From: Niabella sp. | Lineage (GTDB): Bacteria; Bacteroidota; Bacteroidia; Chitinophagales; Chitinophagaceae | Assembly (NCBI GenBank): GCA_017744715.1 | Contig: JAGIAT010000007.1 | Coordinates: 345,346-409,345, forward strand | Direction of reading: 5' to 3' | DNA length: 64,000 nt | In this document: one piece after another, positions 52,635-61,641 of the stretch | Position numbering within the stretch: the first letter of the stretch is position 1 | Layout of the letters: the number at the start of each line of letters is the position of its first letter | Position numbers and translations under genes: made by a program | Notes under the pieces: generated by a model | The model's input: the letters and a program-made list of their open reading frames with translations, nothing else | Databases searched by the model: none | What the model was told of the DNA's origin: nothing

Positions 52635-55028
52635 TTATGAACGTTTGAATAATTGTTTGATCGATGTAATAGCCGTTTTCTTTGTGTGTTTCTGATCATT
52701 GCCATATCCATACCCATATCCGTATCCGTACCCATATCCGTAAGAGTTCCTGGGCTTTGCATCGTTTAAAACAATCATCAAATTGTTTAATTTTTTATTG
52801 CTGTATATATCCTGAACAACATTTAGCTGCTCTTTAAACGTATAATTATATCTTACTACATATACACTAAGGTTTGCGAAATTGCCCAATGTGAATGCAT
52901 CCGATACCTGGCCAACCGGAGGACAGTCGATAATGATGTGATCAAACTCCTGCTTCAGGACATTAAACAGCTCAGTAATGCGCCCGTTTAGCAGCAACTC
53001 CGAGGGATTGGGAGGAATCGGACCGGATCCGATTACATACATTCCTTTTAGTTCCTGAACAGGTTGCAACAGGTCTGATGGTTTCAGGTTCCGGTCTACC
53101 ACAAAGTTTGAAATGCCTTTTGCCGAAGCTATGCCCAGCCCTTTTAATAACTTGGGTTTACGCAGGTCAAATTCCAAAAGCACTACTTTCTTACCGCTGA
53201 GTACCAAACTGGCGCCCAGATTTGTACAGAAAAAGGTTTTTCCCTCTCCGCTCATACTGGACGTTGTTAAAATTACCTTGTCATCTTCGCCGGATGTGGC
53301 AAACTTAAGATTGCTTCGGATCAGGCGGAACATCTCGGATATAGGCGTACGGGTATTTTCTTTTACCACCAGCTCCTCGTTAGACTGGGCATGCATGATT
53401 TCTCCCAAAATCGGAATATTGGTTCGGGAAAGGATGTCTTTTTGCAACCGTACTTTATCATTCAGCAGATCTGCAAAATACATGATGCACAACGGAATAA
53501 TGAAGCCCAATAGCAGGGAGCCCAGGTAAATCAGGCCTTTTTTGGGAGACACAGGAATTTTACCGGAGGCGGTTTCATCAATAATCCTCGAATTAGAAAC
53601 CGTTGCCGCAAGGGAGATCAGGGATTCTTCTTTTTTTTGCAGCAGGTATTGATAAATGGTTTGTTTAATACCCTGTTCCCGCTGAATCTCCAGTAATTGG
53701 CGCTCAACTGCAGGAACGGTTTTAATCTTTGATTGAAACTGCCCATAATCCTGGTTGATTAATCCTTTTGTAACGGAAACCCCTTTTTGCAGGTTGCGTA
53801 TATTTTCAGAAATGCTTTTACGAACGGTACTGAGATCATTGTCGATGTTCTGCACCAGGATATTCCCGGGTTCAACCGTGGTAAGTGCCTGCTGGCGTTT
53901 AAGCTGAAGGCTGTTAAAGCTTTCGATGAGGCCGTTAAGGGTTGGGTCCTGGATGCCTAAAGAGGAGGGCACTAGGGAATGCTCATTTGCTGGCTTGCTG
54001 ATATAGGACTGCAGGGAAGTAAGAATGGATGCCTGGAGTTTAGCATCTTCCAGCTTCTGATATAATCCCTGGGTTTGGGTCATATACTGGGTGATGTCTG
54101 AGGTGACATCGGTTATCTGGTTCTTCTCTTTAAAGTCCGATACCTTTTTTTCAACACCTGAAAGCTCGCCCACCAATGTTCGCAAACGATCGTCGATAAA
54201 TGCAACGGTATTCCTGGAAACAATATTCTTATCGTCAACAGCATCCTGGTTATAAACTTCAATGAGTTTATTAATGATGTCGATGGCTTTTTGTGAAACA
54301 GGATCCTTCACTGTAATGATAATGGTACTGGTTTGCTGGTCGCTTACATCAATGGACATGTTTTTAGCATAGATTTCTGCATACTCTTTAATGTTGTTAA
54401 AGCGAAGCAGGATCTTGTCATTTGTAAACCGATATTTGGGATTGGGAGTAATGCTGAACGTTCCAAAAGGCATTTGTATTTTTTGCCCGAAGCGAAACGT
54501 TTGCGATTTTCCTTCATCTTGTGTAAGTACAAAGCTGGATTGGCTTTCATTTACAGAAACCGAATATTCTTCAATATCTTTTTTTAAAAGAGCGTCTTCA
54601 TCGAGTGTGTCAATTTGTATAATGAATGGACTGTTGATCCCGTAGGCTTCAGAAGTACGTATGTTGCCCTGTACGAATTGCGTGGGCTGCAAACCGGGTA
54701 ATTGTCGCATGGCCCGCTGCAGGAGGCTTTTACTCTTTAAGACGCGCACTTCGTTATCTACATTTTTGGTAATATTAAGGATGTCCAGGTCCTGGAACAT
54801 CTGCATCGCATCTGCCGCGCCGGCGCCGCCTTTTTTGTCGTCTTTTACAAGCAACTCAGCCGTTGTTTGATACACGGGGGTTGTATAGCGTAAATAAAAA
54901 AAAGCGAGGGTCAGGCAAATAAGTACACCCAATACAAACCAATACCAGTTGCGGGTATAGCGTGTGATCTCTGCGCGTAAATTAAGCTCTCTGGGTTGGT
55001 CAACGGATGTTAAAGGTTCTTCGTTCAT
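52635..55028 (-). CDS. Polysaccharide co-polymerase with tyrosine autokinase domain (Wzc/BY-kinase)
   Basis: A 797-residue inner-membrane protein controlling chain length and export. Residues 1-60 include a first membrane helix (WFVLGVLICLTLAFFYL); a Wzz/GumC-like periplasmic coiled-coil region follows; a second helix (GLIYLGSLLLGFIIPLCIMY) leads to the cytoplasmic kinase with Walker A SSMSGEGKTFFCTN, Walker A' LLEFDLRKPKL and Walker B IIIDCPPVG. The C-terminus has seven consecutive Tyr-Gly pairs (about residues 762-776), the autophosphorylation cluster, then a basic tail. It directly follows the Wza-like gene in transcription order. Confidence 0.94.
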   Translation of the reverse strand: MNEEPLTSVDQPRELNLRAEITRYTRNWYWFVLGVLICLTLAFFYLRYTTPVYQTTAELLVKDDKKGGAGAADAMQMFQDLDILNITKNVDNEVRVLKSKSLLQRAMRQLPGLQPTQFVQGNIRTSEAYGINSPFIIQIDTLDEDALLKKDIEEYSVSVNESQSSFVLTQDEGKSQTFRFGQKIQMPFGTFSITPNPKYRFTNDKILLRFNNIKEYAEIYAKNMSIDVSDQQTSTIIITVKDPVSQKAIDIINKLIEVYNQDAVDDKNIVSRNTVAFIDDRLRTLVGELSGVEKKVSDFKEKNQITDVTSDITQYMTQTQGLYQKLEDAKLQASILTSLQSYISKPANEHSLVPSSLGIQDPTLNGLIESFNSLQLKRQQALTTVEPGNILVQNIDNDLSTVRKSISENIRNLQKGVSVTKGLINQDYGQFQSKIKTVPAVERQLLEIQREQGIKQTIYQYLLQKKEESLISLAATVSNSRIIDETASGKIPVSPKKGLIYLGSLLLGFIIPLCIMYFADLLNDKVRLQKDILSRTNIPILGEIMHAQSNEELVVKENTRTPISEMFRLIRSNLKFATSGEDDKVILTTSSMSGEGKTFFCTNLGASLVLSGKKVVLLEFDLRKPKLLKGLGIASAKGISNFVVDRNLKPSDLLQPVQELKGMYVIGSGPIPPNPSELLLNGRITELFNVLKQEFDHIIIDCPPVGQVSDAFTLGNFANLSVYVVRYNYTFKEQLNVVQDIYSNKKLNNLMIVLNDAKPRNSYGYGYGYGYGYGYGNDQKHTKKTAITSIKQLFKRS
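52702..52743 (-). repeat. Hexanucleotide repeat encoding seven Tyr-Gly pairs in the BY-kinase tail
   Basis: Seven tandem TAY-GGN hexamers encode the C-terminal tyrosine cluster. The third positions vary (TAC/TAT, GGA/GGG/GGC), so units are not identical, but unit number could still change by slippage or recombination and alter the number of phosphorylatable tyrosines. Confidence 0.85.
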
Positions 55029-55076
55029 TTAGAAGGAATAAATGGTTAACGTAAAAAAAGCAACAGGCCGTATCAA

Positions 55077-55937
55077 TTAACGGAGCAGTGAGGCCAGGAT
55101 TACAGCAATGGCCGAAATGCCTGCTGTTGCAATGGGTACCCAGCGATAGTTGCTCGCATCGGCCTGCCGGGCCTTCAGGGTATTTTCCGGCTGCACATAT
55201 ACTACATCATTCTGTTGCAGGTAGAAATAGGGCGAATTAAACACATTCTTATCTGCCAGGTTAATTCGCTGCATGGTACGTGTACCATCTTTTTCACGGA
55301 TTACTAATATATTTTCGCGGATGGCGTAGGGAGTAAGGTCTCCGGCCATACCGAGGGCTTCCAGCACGTTCACCCGCTCATCCGGAACATTGAAGGAGCC
55401 CGGGCGCGTCACTTCGCCAATTACGGTTACCTTATAGTTGAGAAAACGGATATTTACAATGGGGGTTTTAGCGGTTTTGGCAACTTCTGCGGTGATCTTA
55501 TCCTGTGCTTCTTTTCGGGTAAGACCTATTAAATCAATTTTGCCCAGCACAGGAAGATTCACCTGCCCGTTTTCGTCAACCAGGTAACCATTTCTTGCAG
55601 CATCTGAATTGTTGACACTGCTGATGCCGGTTGTATTGGTGGGGGTGCCAGGAGTGGTAACCGTGGTAATAGGAGCCTGGGGTGCGGCCCCGGTGCTAAA
55701 AAGCTGGTTATATTCCGGGCTGAGTGTTGTAATTGTAATTCCGAGCACATCGCCTTTTTCTATTTTTGCACTCATTTTGTTGACAATCTGAGCCGTATCT
55801 CCCCCGGGGGGCAGGTTATTAAAGTACACGAGATTCCTGTTCGTACTGCAGGAGGGGGCCACAACTACGATAAGGAAGATGAGTAATGCGCATACTCCTT
55901 CCCTGGGTTTAAAGGGGGCGTTTTCGAGTATTTTCAT
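55077..55937 (-). CDS. Wza-like polysaccharide export outer-membrane lipoprotein
   Basis: A 286-residue lipoprotein (signal LIFLIVVVAPSC, Cys30) starting the cluster. It has the polysaccharide-export (PES) domain with GDVLGITITTLSPEYNQLF, and a soluble ligand-binding (SLBB-like) repeat NYKVTVIGEVTRPGSFNVPD and GRENILVI-type strand; a C-terminal hydrophobic segment (WVPIATAGISAIAVILASLL) may be the outer-membrane helix. It should form the export channel that engages the Wzc-like kinase. A stretch rich in Thr and Pro (about 88-105) lies between domains. It is the first gene of the 16.8-kb minus-strand cluster. Confidence 0.92.
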   Translation of the reverse strand: MKILENAPFKPREGVCALLIFLIVVVAPSCSTNRNLVYFNNLPPGGDTAQIVNKMSAKIEKGDVLGITITTLSPEYNQLFSTGAAPQAPITTVTTPGTPTNTTGISSVNNSDAARNGYLVDENGQVNLPVLGKIDLIGLTRKEAQDKITAEVAKTAKTPIVNIRFLNYKVTVIGEVTRPGSFNVPDERVNVLEALGMAGDLTPYAIRENILVIREKDGTRTMQRINLADKNVFNSPYFYLQQNDVVYVQPENTLKARQADASNYRWVPIATAGISAIAVILASLLR

Positions 55938-55968
55938 AAATATCGAGGGTTTCGAGCATTGATCTTTG

Positions 55969-55976
55969 CAAAGATA
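55969..55976 (-). promoter_or_regulatory. Candidate -7 promoter box for the polysaccharide cluster
   Basis: On the minus strand TATCTTTG fits the TAnnTTTG consensus and lies 32 bp upstream of the wza-like start codon. A good TTG box at the expected distance was not seen, so this is only half supported. Confidence 0.4.
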
Positions 55977-56152
55977 CTATTGCAATTTTTAAGAAACGCT
56001 TTTTTAGAAATGTTTTATTTATACCTTGTTATACATACGTTTTAACGAAATGTCATACAGGGTCTGAAAAATAGCCGTGAATGTTTTTAGCTAAAATTTC
56101 AGGTTATCCTTCAGAAATTCTTAATTTCGACGCGTATCAAGAAGAAAAAATT

Positions 56153-57127
56153 ATGCCACAAGATCAGGTTAGACAATTTTTGGATTTTGAAAAGCCGATT
56201 AAGGACCTTTTGGACGAAATTGAATTAACAAAAGAACGTACGGAGAAAACAAAGATCGATCTTTCCGACCAGGTGATCCAACTGGAGCAAAAAGTGGCCG
56301 AAACGCGTAAGAGCATTACGCGGAATCTTACTGACTGGCAACGTGTTCAGTTAAGCCGGCACCCGGATCGTCCATACACACATAAGTATATTGAGCTGAT
56401 GACGGACAATTATGTGGAATTGTATGGCGATCGCAATATCAAGGATGATAAGGCGATGGTGGGCGGATTTGCTACGCTTGATGATCAAACGGTTATGATC
56501 ATCGGGCAGCAAAAAGGCTCCAACACCAAAAAACGGCAGCTGCGTAATTTCGGAATGGCCAACCCGGAAGGATACCGCAAGGCGTTGCGGCTGATGAAGC
56601 TGGCGGAGAAATTTAACAAACCGGTTATTACCCTCATCGACACACCGGGTGCCTTTCCAGGCCTGGAAGCGGAAGAGCGGGGACAGGGAGAGGCGATTGC
56701 CCGTAATATTTATGAAATGATGCGCCTGAAAGTACCCGTGATCTGTGTCATCATCGGCGAAGGGGCCAGCGGCGGTGCATTGGGGATTGGCGTGGGCGAC
56801 CGTGTTTTTATGATGGAAAATACCTGGTACACGGTTATTTCACCGGAAAACTGCTCTACGATTTTGTGGCGCAGCTGGGATTTTAAAATGAAAGCTGCGG
56901 AACAACTGAAGCTTACCTCTTCCAGAATGAGTGAATTCGGCCTTATAGACGGCATCATACCCGAACCGGATGGCGGCGCCCACTGGGACTACGCCATTGC
57001 TGCGGCGAATCTTAAAAAACAACTGATCGCTTCACTGAAGGAATTAAAACCCATGGATCCTCAAAAGCGGATCAACGCACGGATCGAAAAATTTTCAAAG
57101 ATGGGATTCTGGGAGGAATATAAATAG
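56153..57127 (+). CDS. accA: Acetyl-CoA carboxylase carboxyltransferase subunit alpha
   Basis: Transfers carboxyl from carboxybiotin to acetyl-CoA, forming malonyl-CoA for fatty-acid synthesis; acts with AccD. The ATG at 56153 (MPQDQVRQFLDFEKPI) gives 324 residues, the usual length; a frame extension to 56081 lacks family character. Key segments are IGQQKGSNTKKRQLRNFGMA, TLIDTPGAFPGLEAEERGQG, VICVIIGEGASGGALGIGVG and NTWYTVISPENCSTILWRSW. accD is not in the window. The next gene, dapA, follows after 132 bp with a heptad tract between them. Confidence 0.96.
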   Translation: MPQDQVRQFLDFEKPIKDLLDEIELTKERTEKTKIDLSDQVIQLEQKVAETRKSITRNLTDWQRVQLSRHPDRPYTHKYIELMTDNYVELYGDRNIKDDKAMVGGFATLDDQTVMIIGQQKGSNTKKRQLRNFGMANPEGYRKALRLMKLAEKFNKPVITLIDTPGAFPGLEAEERGQGEAIARNIYEMMRLKVPVICVIIGEGASGGALGIGVGDRVFMMENTWYTVISPENCSTILWRSWDFKMKAAEQLKLTSSRMSEFGLIDGIIPEPDGGAHWDYAIAAANLKKQLIASLKELKPMDPQKRINARIEKFSKMGFWEEYK

Positions 57128-57167
57128 GGGGGCAGGGTTGAAGTTTTTGGGTTACTGTCATACCCGC

Positions 57168-57254
57168 TGAAATCTCAACTCCCAACTCTGGAATCTCAAA
57201 TCTCGAATCTCGAATCTCGAATCTCAACGCTTATCTCTCAAATCATATCTCTTA
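57168..57254 (+). repeat. Heptanucleotide tract between accA and dapA
   Basis: A run of 7-bp units, mainly AATCTCG with variants AATCTCA and ACTCTGG, fills about 57170-57230 and runs on as looser TCTC-containing DNA to just before the dapA ATG at 57260. It resembles the tracts before 3764 and 4621. No Shine-Dalgarno motif is seen. Confidence 0.65.
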
Positions 57255-57259
57255 CATAA

Positions 57260-58153
57260 ATGTCATTACAACAAAAATTTACAGGAACAGGTATTGCTAT
57301 TGTTACGCCGTTTCATGAAGACCGCTCCATTGACTGGGCTGGTTTTGAAAAATTGATCCACTTCTGGATTGAAAATAAAATTGAGTACCTGGTAGCTGTA
57401 GGTACAACCGGGGAAAGTGCCACACAAACCCGGGAAGAAGAACAGGAAGTATTTGATTTTGTAAAGCAGGTAACTTCCGGGCGTGTACCATTGGTAGCCG
57501 GTGTAGGTGGCAATGATACCCGGGAAGTGCTGGAGGCCTTTGGAAATATGAAGCTGGATGGTTATGATGCGATCCTTTCGGTATCTCCTTATTATAATAA
57601 ACCCCGCCAGGAAGGGATTTACCAGCATTATAAAGCATTGAATGATGCCGCTCCTTTACCCATCATCATGTATAATGTGCCGGGTCGTACCGGTATGAGT
57701 GTTTCTGTAGAAACCACGTTACGTATTGCACATGATTGTAAAAATATCTTTGCAACAAAGGAAGCCTCCGGAAGCTTTGAACAGGTAAACCAGATCATGA
57801 AGAATAAACCTGCTGATTTTATGCTGATCAGCGGCGATGATGCCATTACGCTTCCGATGATCGCCTGTGGCGCAAAGGGATTGATTTCTGTAGTAGCCAA
57901 TGCCTATCCTAAAGACTATTCGGATATGGTGCGTCTTTGCCTGGCTGGTAAATTTGAAGAAGCGCTTCCCCTGCATCTGAAATACCTGGATATGGTAGAT
58001 GCGCTATTTAAAGAGGGCAGTCCCTCCGGTGTAAAATATGTACTGCATAAAATGGGCTATTGCAATAACATTATGCGGTTACCGGTAGTCCCCATCAGCA
58101 GCGCGCACGAAGCGCACCTGGATCAGCTGATGGCTTCCATTGCCGGTTCCTAG
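57260..58153 (+). CDS. dapA: 4-hydroxy-tetrahydrodipicolinate synthase
   Basis: Condenses pyruvate with aspartate semialdehyde, the first committed step to diaminopimelate and lysine. A 297-residue TIM barrel with GTGIAIVTPFHEDRSIDWAG at the start, the substrate-binding GTTGESATQT, the tyrosine in MYNVPGRTGM, Schiff-base Lys167 in FATKEASGSF and the loop LISGDDAITLP. It is separated from dapF by 48 kb. A strong terminator follows. Confidence 0.96.
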   Translation: MSLQQKFTGTGIAIVTPFHEDRSIDWAGFEKLIHFWIENKIEYLVAVGTTGESATQTREEEQEVFDFVKQVTSGRVPLVAGVGGNDTREVLEAFGNMKLDGYDAILSVSPYYNKPRQEGIYQHYKALNDAAPLPIIMYNVPGRTGMSVSVETTLRIAHDCKNIFATKEASGSFEQVNQIMKNKPADFMLISGDDAITLPMIACGAKGLISVVANAYPKDYSDMVRLCLAGKFEEALPLHLKYLDMVDALFKEGSPSGVKYVLHKMGYCNNIMRLPVVPISSAHEAHLDQLMASIAGS

Positions 58154-58176
58154 TCCCCCCGTTGATATTATTTGTA

Positions 58177-58206
58177 GAAAGCCTCCGTTCAGGAGGCTTT
58201 TTCTTT
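58177..58206 (+). terminator. Rho-independent terminator after dapA
   Basis: AAAGCCTCC/GGAGGCTTT with loop GTTCA and a following T-rich run, 24 bp after the dapA stop. Confidence 0.9.
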
Positions 58207-58337
58207 GATCCGATACGGGTTGTTGAACCGGAGCTCTTGCTTTTAATTGCAGCGCGGCCGCTTTTGTCTGGCCAAAACTGACTCGTCCGGAAAAATAGCT
58301 GGGTTTGATGATGCGTACTGTTAGCAATACTTTAAGA

Positions 58338-59687
58338 TCAGGCCGGTATTATATTGTCTTCTTCCGTAAAGCGAATCGCATGCTGCTTCAGCTCCCGGAG
58401 AATGGGCTCATAAATTTCTTTGATGGTAGGGATCCGCAAACCGGTTGCCCGGATCTGCCCATTTAAGATCAGCTTTGCCGCAATACCCAGCGGAAGCCCT
58501 ACTGTTTTGGCCATCGCCGTATGCCCGGCATCGGTTCCTTTTACCATCAGCGAACTGGTGATTTGCCGCTGCTGTCCTTGTGCCTTGTATGCAATCTCGT
58601 GAAGCATAACGATCATATCGCGGTCGCCGGCAGCCAATGGAAGTCTTGTTTCCAGCAGGTATTGAAGAACGTCTGCAGAAACGGTGGCTTCAGGCGGAAT
58701 GCGCTCCGGATCCAGCAATCCCAGGTAGCGGAACAGTGTAGCAACCTGCTGCTGTTCCGCTGCGGGTACATAGCGGTGCAAAAAATCTTCAAAGCCGGCG
58801 GAGCGGGTATAGCAATTTAAACAGGCCGTAAACCATGCGGCGATGGATTGATGGCGGTAGCTGTTGATCAGTTCGGTATCGGTTAATGCAGACAGACCGG
58901 CCTTTACAATAAAGTTCCAGGCGGTGCAGAAATCGGGGTGCCTGATCGTGGTGCGGATAACGGTATCCGCCGTTTCTAATGCGTATTCGGGGATATACGT
59001 GAGCGAATTCCGGTTGGGGTAGCAGGCCCATTTTCCCAGCGCAGGTACTTCAAGCGTGGTACAGTTTTCAAAAACCGCATCGTAGGGCACTTCTACAAGG
59101 GTTCCGTTTTCTTTATAAAGCGCTCCTGCATAGCCGGCCAGCGCTATATTGCGGGGATTCCAGCTGATTTTGTAATGCCAGGGATTGTTATCGTTTTCGG
59201 GGGCGATCAATCCCCCGCAATGGGATTTGAAACTTGTGATCGTTCCCCCGTTTTGCCGGATACGGTCAAAGAGCTGCATGGCACTCATATGATCGATACC
59301 TGGGTCTAACCCGGTTTCACAAAGAAATAAAAGCCCGCTTGCTTCAATGGATTCCTTCAGCTGTAGCAGTGCTTCATCAATATAAGACGCCGTCAGCAGG
59401 TTTCTTCCGATATCCAGGCAGTCCTGGGCTACAAAAATATGCAGGGCCGGCGGCAGCATGGAAATCACGATATCGGCTTCGGTGATCAGCGATTGTCTAA
59501 GCAATGCATCTTCCGTATGTAATGCAACGGCTTTGCCATGTGCATGGTTGTTCAGCTTGCTTTGTGCCAGCTCAAGGTTGGCTTCCGCAATGGTTAGCTG
59601 CCAGTGCTCCTGTTCCGCATGATCCAGCAGATAACGGATGAGCACCGTGGCCGATTTTCCGGCGCCGAAAAGAAGGACCTTTTTCAT
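58338..59687 (-). CDS. Saccharopine dehydrogenase family protein
   Basis: A 449-residue NAD(P)-dependent enzyme of the saccharopine dehydrogenase/LYS9-like group. The Rossmann start is KVLLFGAGKSATVLIRYLLD, followed by ADIVISMLPPALHIFVAQDC, CETGLDPGIDHMSAMQLFDR and FKSHCGGLIAPENDNNPWHY, all typical of saccharopine reductases. It would interconvert saccharopine with lysine or aminoadipate semialdehyde, or a related amino-acid adduct. Convergence with dapA hints at lysine metabolism, but these two genes are on opposite strands, so no operon links them. Confidence 0.88.
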   Translation of the reverse strand: MKKVLLFGAGKSATVLIRYLLDHAEQEHWQLTIAEANLELAQSKLNNHAHGKAVALHTEDALLRQSLITEADIVISMLPPALHIFVAQDCLDIGRNLLTASYIDEALLQLKESIEASGLLFLCETGLDPGIDHMSAMQLFDRIRQNGGTITSFKSHCGGLIAPENDNNPWHYKISWNPRNIALAGYAGALYKENGTLVEVPYDAVFENCTTLEVPALGKWACYPNRNSLTYIPEYALETADTVIRTTIRHPDFCTAWNFIVKAGLSALTDTELINSYRHQSIAAWFTACLNCYTRSAGFEDFLHRYVPAAEQQQVATLFRYLGLLDPERIPPEATVSADVLQYLLETRLPLAAGDRDMIVMLHEIAYKAQGQQRQITSSLMVKGTDAGHTAMAKTVGLPLGIAAKLILNGQIRATGLRIPTIKEIYEPILRELKQHAIRFTEEDNIIPA

Positions 59688-60196
59688 ATGCTACAAGTTA
59701 ATCAATTCCGGTGAATACGATTTCTTTTACAATACAAAGGCGTGGAGGTGTGCAAACGATTTTTCCGGCACCGGTATCAGGGCGATAGGATACACTTTGT
59801 TATGCTGTTCCGATAGATGGCACGTGCATCAAGATAAGAAATGTATTCCAGGTGTTGCAGCCCCGCGGTCTATTGTACCGTTCCTGACGGAACATGGCCT
59901 CCGTATGTGTTACGAAAATACGGGGCACTTACGGAGCCCGGCTGATCCTTTACTGAACTGTTGTTATAAACACAGCGCTCCTGACGGAGCTTAGTACGCC
60001 GGGTGTTTGGACATTGCCGGTCTGCGCGCACTTAACTTGACGCACATACGATTGATGGGGATTATTTCAATATCGGTTTCTTTAGGTTCTGCAACCTGGC
60101 AGGCAAGTTCCGGGCAACAAGTTATGTGTTTGTTATGTTGAACCTATTTCGGCATCTGCTTTATCAGACGCTGTAACAAGAACAGCGACCCCTAAT
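59688..60196. repeat. Gene-free spacer with CTGACGG palindromes and a decayed dispersed repeat
   Basis: About 510 bp before the convergent SOD terminator. Two palindromes share the core CTGACGG: GTTCC-TGAC-GGAAC at 59880-59893 and GCTCC-TGAC-GGAGC at 59977-59990; their arms differ by a compensating pair. Between them CTCCGTA and TACGGAG (59899-59905, 59930-59936) are inverted. At 60131-60156 is a decayed copy of the TCATGCTGAAC repeat family. No coding region was recognised. Confidence 0.55.
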
Positions 60197-60232
60197 AAAA
60201 GAGGCGGTCTCAAACCCGAGACCGCCTCTTTT
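60197..60232. terminator. Bidirectional hairpin terminator at the 3' end of the SOD gene
   Basis: AAAAGAGGCGGTCTC/GAGACCGCCTCTTTT forms a 15-bp perfect stem with a 6-base loop; T runs are available in both directions. It lies 18 bp after the SOD stop codon. Confidence 0.9.
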
Positions 60233-60249
60233 AAAATAAAAAAAGTTGA

Positions 60250-60861
60250 TTAAAGCTTCGTGATCACTCCGCATCCTACACGGGGGCCGCTGTTACCGGT
60301 GGGCTGGGTTTTGTAATCGTCTGTACCGCCATGTACAATAATGGCGCGTCCGATGATCTCCTTATCGCCCGGCTCAATGCTCCACAGGTCGGTGGTTACG
60401 CTCTTTGTAGCATGCCCGGTAGCATCCAGTTTAATATTGCCGATATCACCGGAATGGAAGGCTGCAGAACCCCATTCTCCATGATTCGATTTTGTCGGAT
60501 TCCAGTGGCCATGTGAGTTTTCACCCTTCATGCCACAATCTCCATGCTCATGAAAATGCACCGCCACATTGCTGTCGGCCCGTTCCTTCATATTAATCTC
60601 CAGATCCAGCCGGATCTTTCCGTCGGCGAGTTTGTAAAATTTTGCAGAACCAATGTTCCGGGTGCTGTCGCTGGTGAGCTGTAAATTAGCCACGGCTACA
60701 GGCGTTCCTTCCGGGGCTGTGGTTTCGGGGGCCGGAGGTGTGGTCGAATCTGCCTGGATGGTTGCGGTGGAATCGGCGCCGCTTTTTTCCGAAGCGCTGT
60801 TTCCGCAGGAACCCAGTACAAGCAGGGCAGCAACACCCGCGGAGAAGAAAACTTTTTTCAT
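60250..60861 (-). CDS. Cu/Zn superoxide dismutase, lipoprotein
   Basis: A 203-residue extracytoplasmic SOD that converts superoxide to oxygen and peroxide. Signal with lipobox LVLGSC, then a Ser/Thr/Pro-rich linker (to about residue 45). The metal-site motifs are HFHEHGDC, HWNPTKSNHGEWGSAAFHSGD (histidine and aspartate ligands), and IVHGGTDDYKTQPTGNSGPR with the arginine near the active site, ending GCGVI where the second Cys pairs with that of HGDC. The ATG at 60861 gives a conventional signal; one at 60867 is two codons further up. It may protect the cell surface from external superoxide. Confidence 0.94.
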   Translation of the reverse strand: MKKVFFSAGVAALLVLGSCGNSASEKSGADSTATIQADSTTPPAPETTAPEGTPVAVANLQLTSDSTRNIGSAKFYKLADGKIRLDLEINMKERADSNVAVHFHEHGDCGMKGENSHGHWNPTKSNHGEWGSAAFHSGDIGNIKLDATGHATKSVTTDLWSIEPGDKEIIGRAIIVHGGTDDYKTQPTGNSGPRVGCGVITKL

Positions 60862-61051
60862 AATCATTGTTTTTTAAAGTGTTAAGTTGTTCACTATTAA
60901 TACGCAAAACTAACTGAATTATTGTTATAAAGGGAGCCACTGCACTTAGATTTGTTAATTTAGCGCCGGTGACGGACGGCAGCCGTATTTTATTTCCGGC
61001 TGCCTGCTGAAATAATAATCATTAATTTTAGTATTCAAAAAAACACAAAGG

Positions 61052-61609
61052 ATGGCTATGGAAAATCCATGGAAGGTATTGGGTAAGCAAGATGTATATG
61101 ATAATCCCTGGATCAATGTAACGGAGTTTGATGTGATCAATCCCGCAGGCGGAAAGGGGATCTATGGAAAAGTGCATTTTAAGAATATTGCCATTGGCAT
61201 CCTGGTGCTGGACGCGCAGCAGCATACCTACCTGATCGGGCAATACCGTTTTGCTATTGATGCCTATACCTGGGAGATCCCCGAAGGCGGATGTCCCGAG
61301 GGCAGTGATCCGTTGGAAAGCGCGCGGAGGGAATTGCTGGAGGAAGCGGGTTTGGAGGCCCTGCACTGGAAGGAGTTGCTGCGGATGCATTTATCCAATT
61401 CCGTGTCGGATGAGCTGGCGATCGTATACCTTGCAACCGGCCTGGTTCAGAAAACACCCGATCCGGAAGAAACGGAACAGCTTACCATTCGCAAACTTCC
61501 GTTGGATGAGGCCCTGGAAATGGTGGAAACAGGTGCGATCACCGATGCGATTTCCGTGGCCGCTTTTCAGAAGGCAGCGCTCCTGAAGCACACGGGTGCC
61601 CTGGTATAG
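61052..61609 (+). CDS. Nudix hydrolase, ADP-ribose pyrophosphatase-like
   Basis: A 185-residue cytosolic Nudix enzyme with the ADPRase pattern: a leading domain-swap region, ILVLDAQQHTYLIGQYRFAI, YTWEIPEGGCPEG and the box helix SARRELLEEAGLEALHW. The REXXEE glutamates are intact, but the box is one residue shorter than usual and its first Glu position reads Ser (PEGSDPLESARRE). Likely cleaves ADP-ribose or nucleotide sugars. Start is the ATG at 61052; a second in-frame ATG two codons later is possible. The next gene is 32 bp downstream. Confidence 0.88.
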   Translation: MAMENPWKVLGKQDVYDNPWINVTEFDVINPAGGKGIYGKVHFKNIAIGILVLDAQQHTYLIGQYRFAIDAYTWEIPEGGCPEGSDPLESARRELLEEAGLEALHWKELLRMHLSNSVSDELAIVYLATGLVQKTPDPEETEQLTIRKLPLDEALEMVETGAITDAISVAAFQKAALLKHTGALV

Positions 61610-61641
61610 TTACTTTCGTACAAACGCATATATTTTAACGA

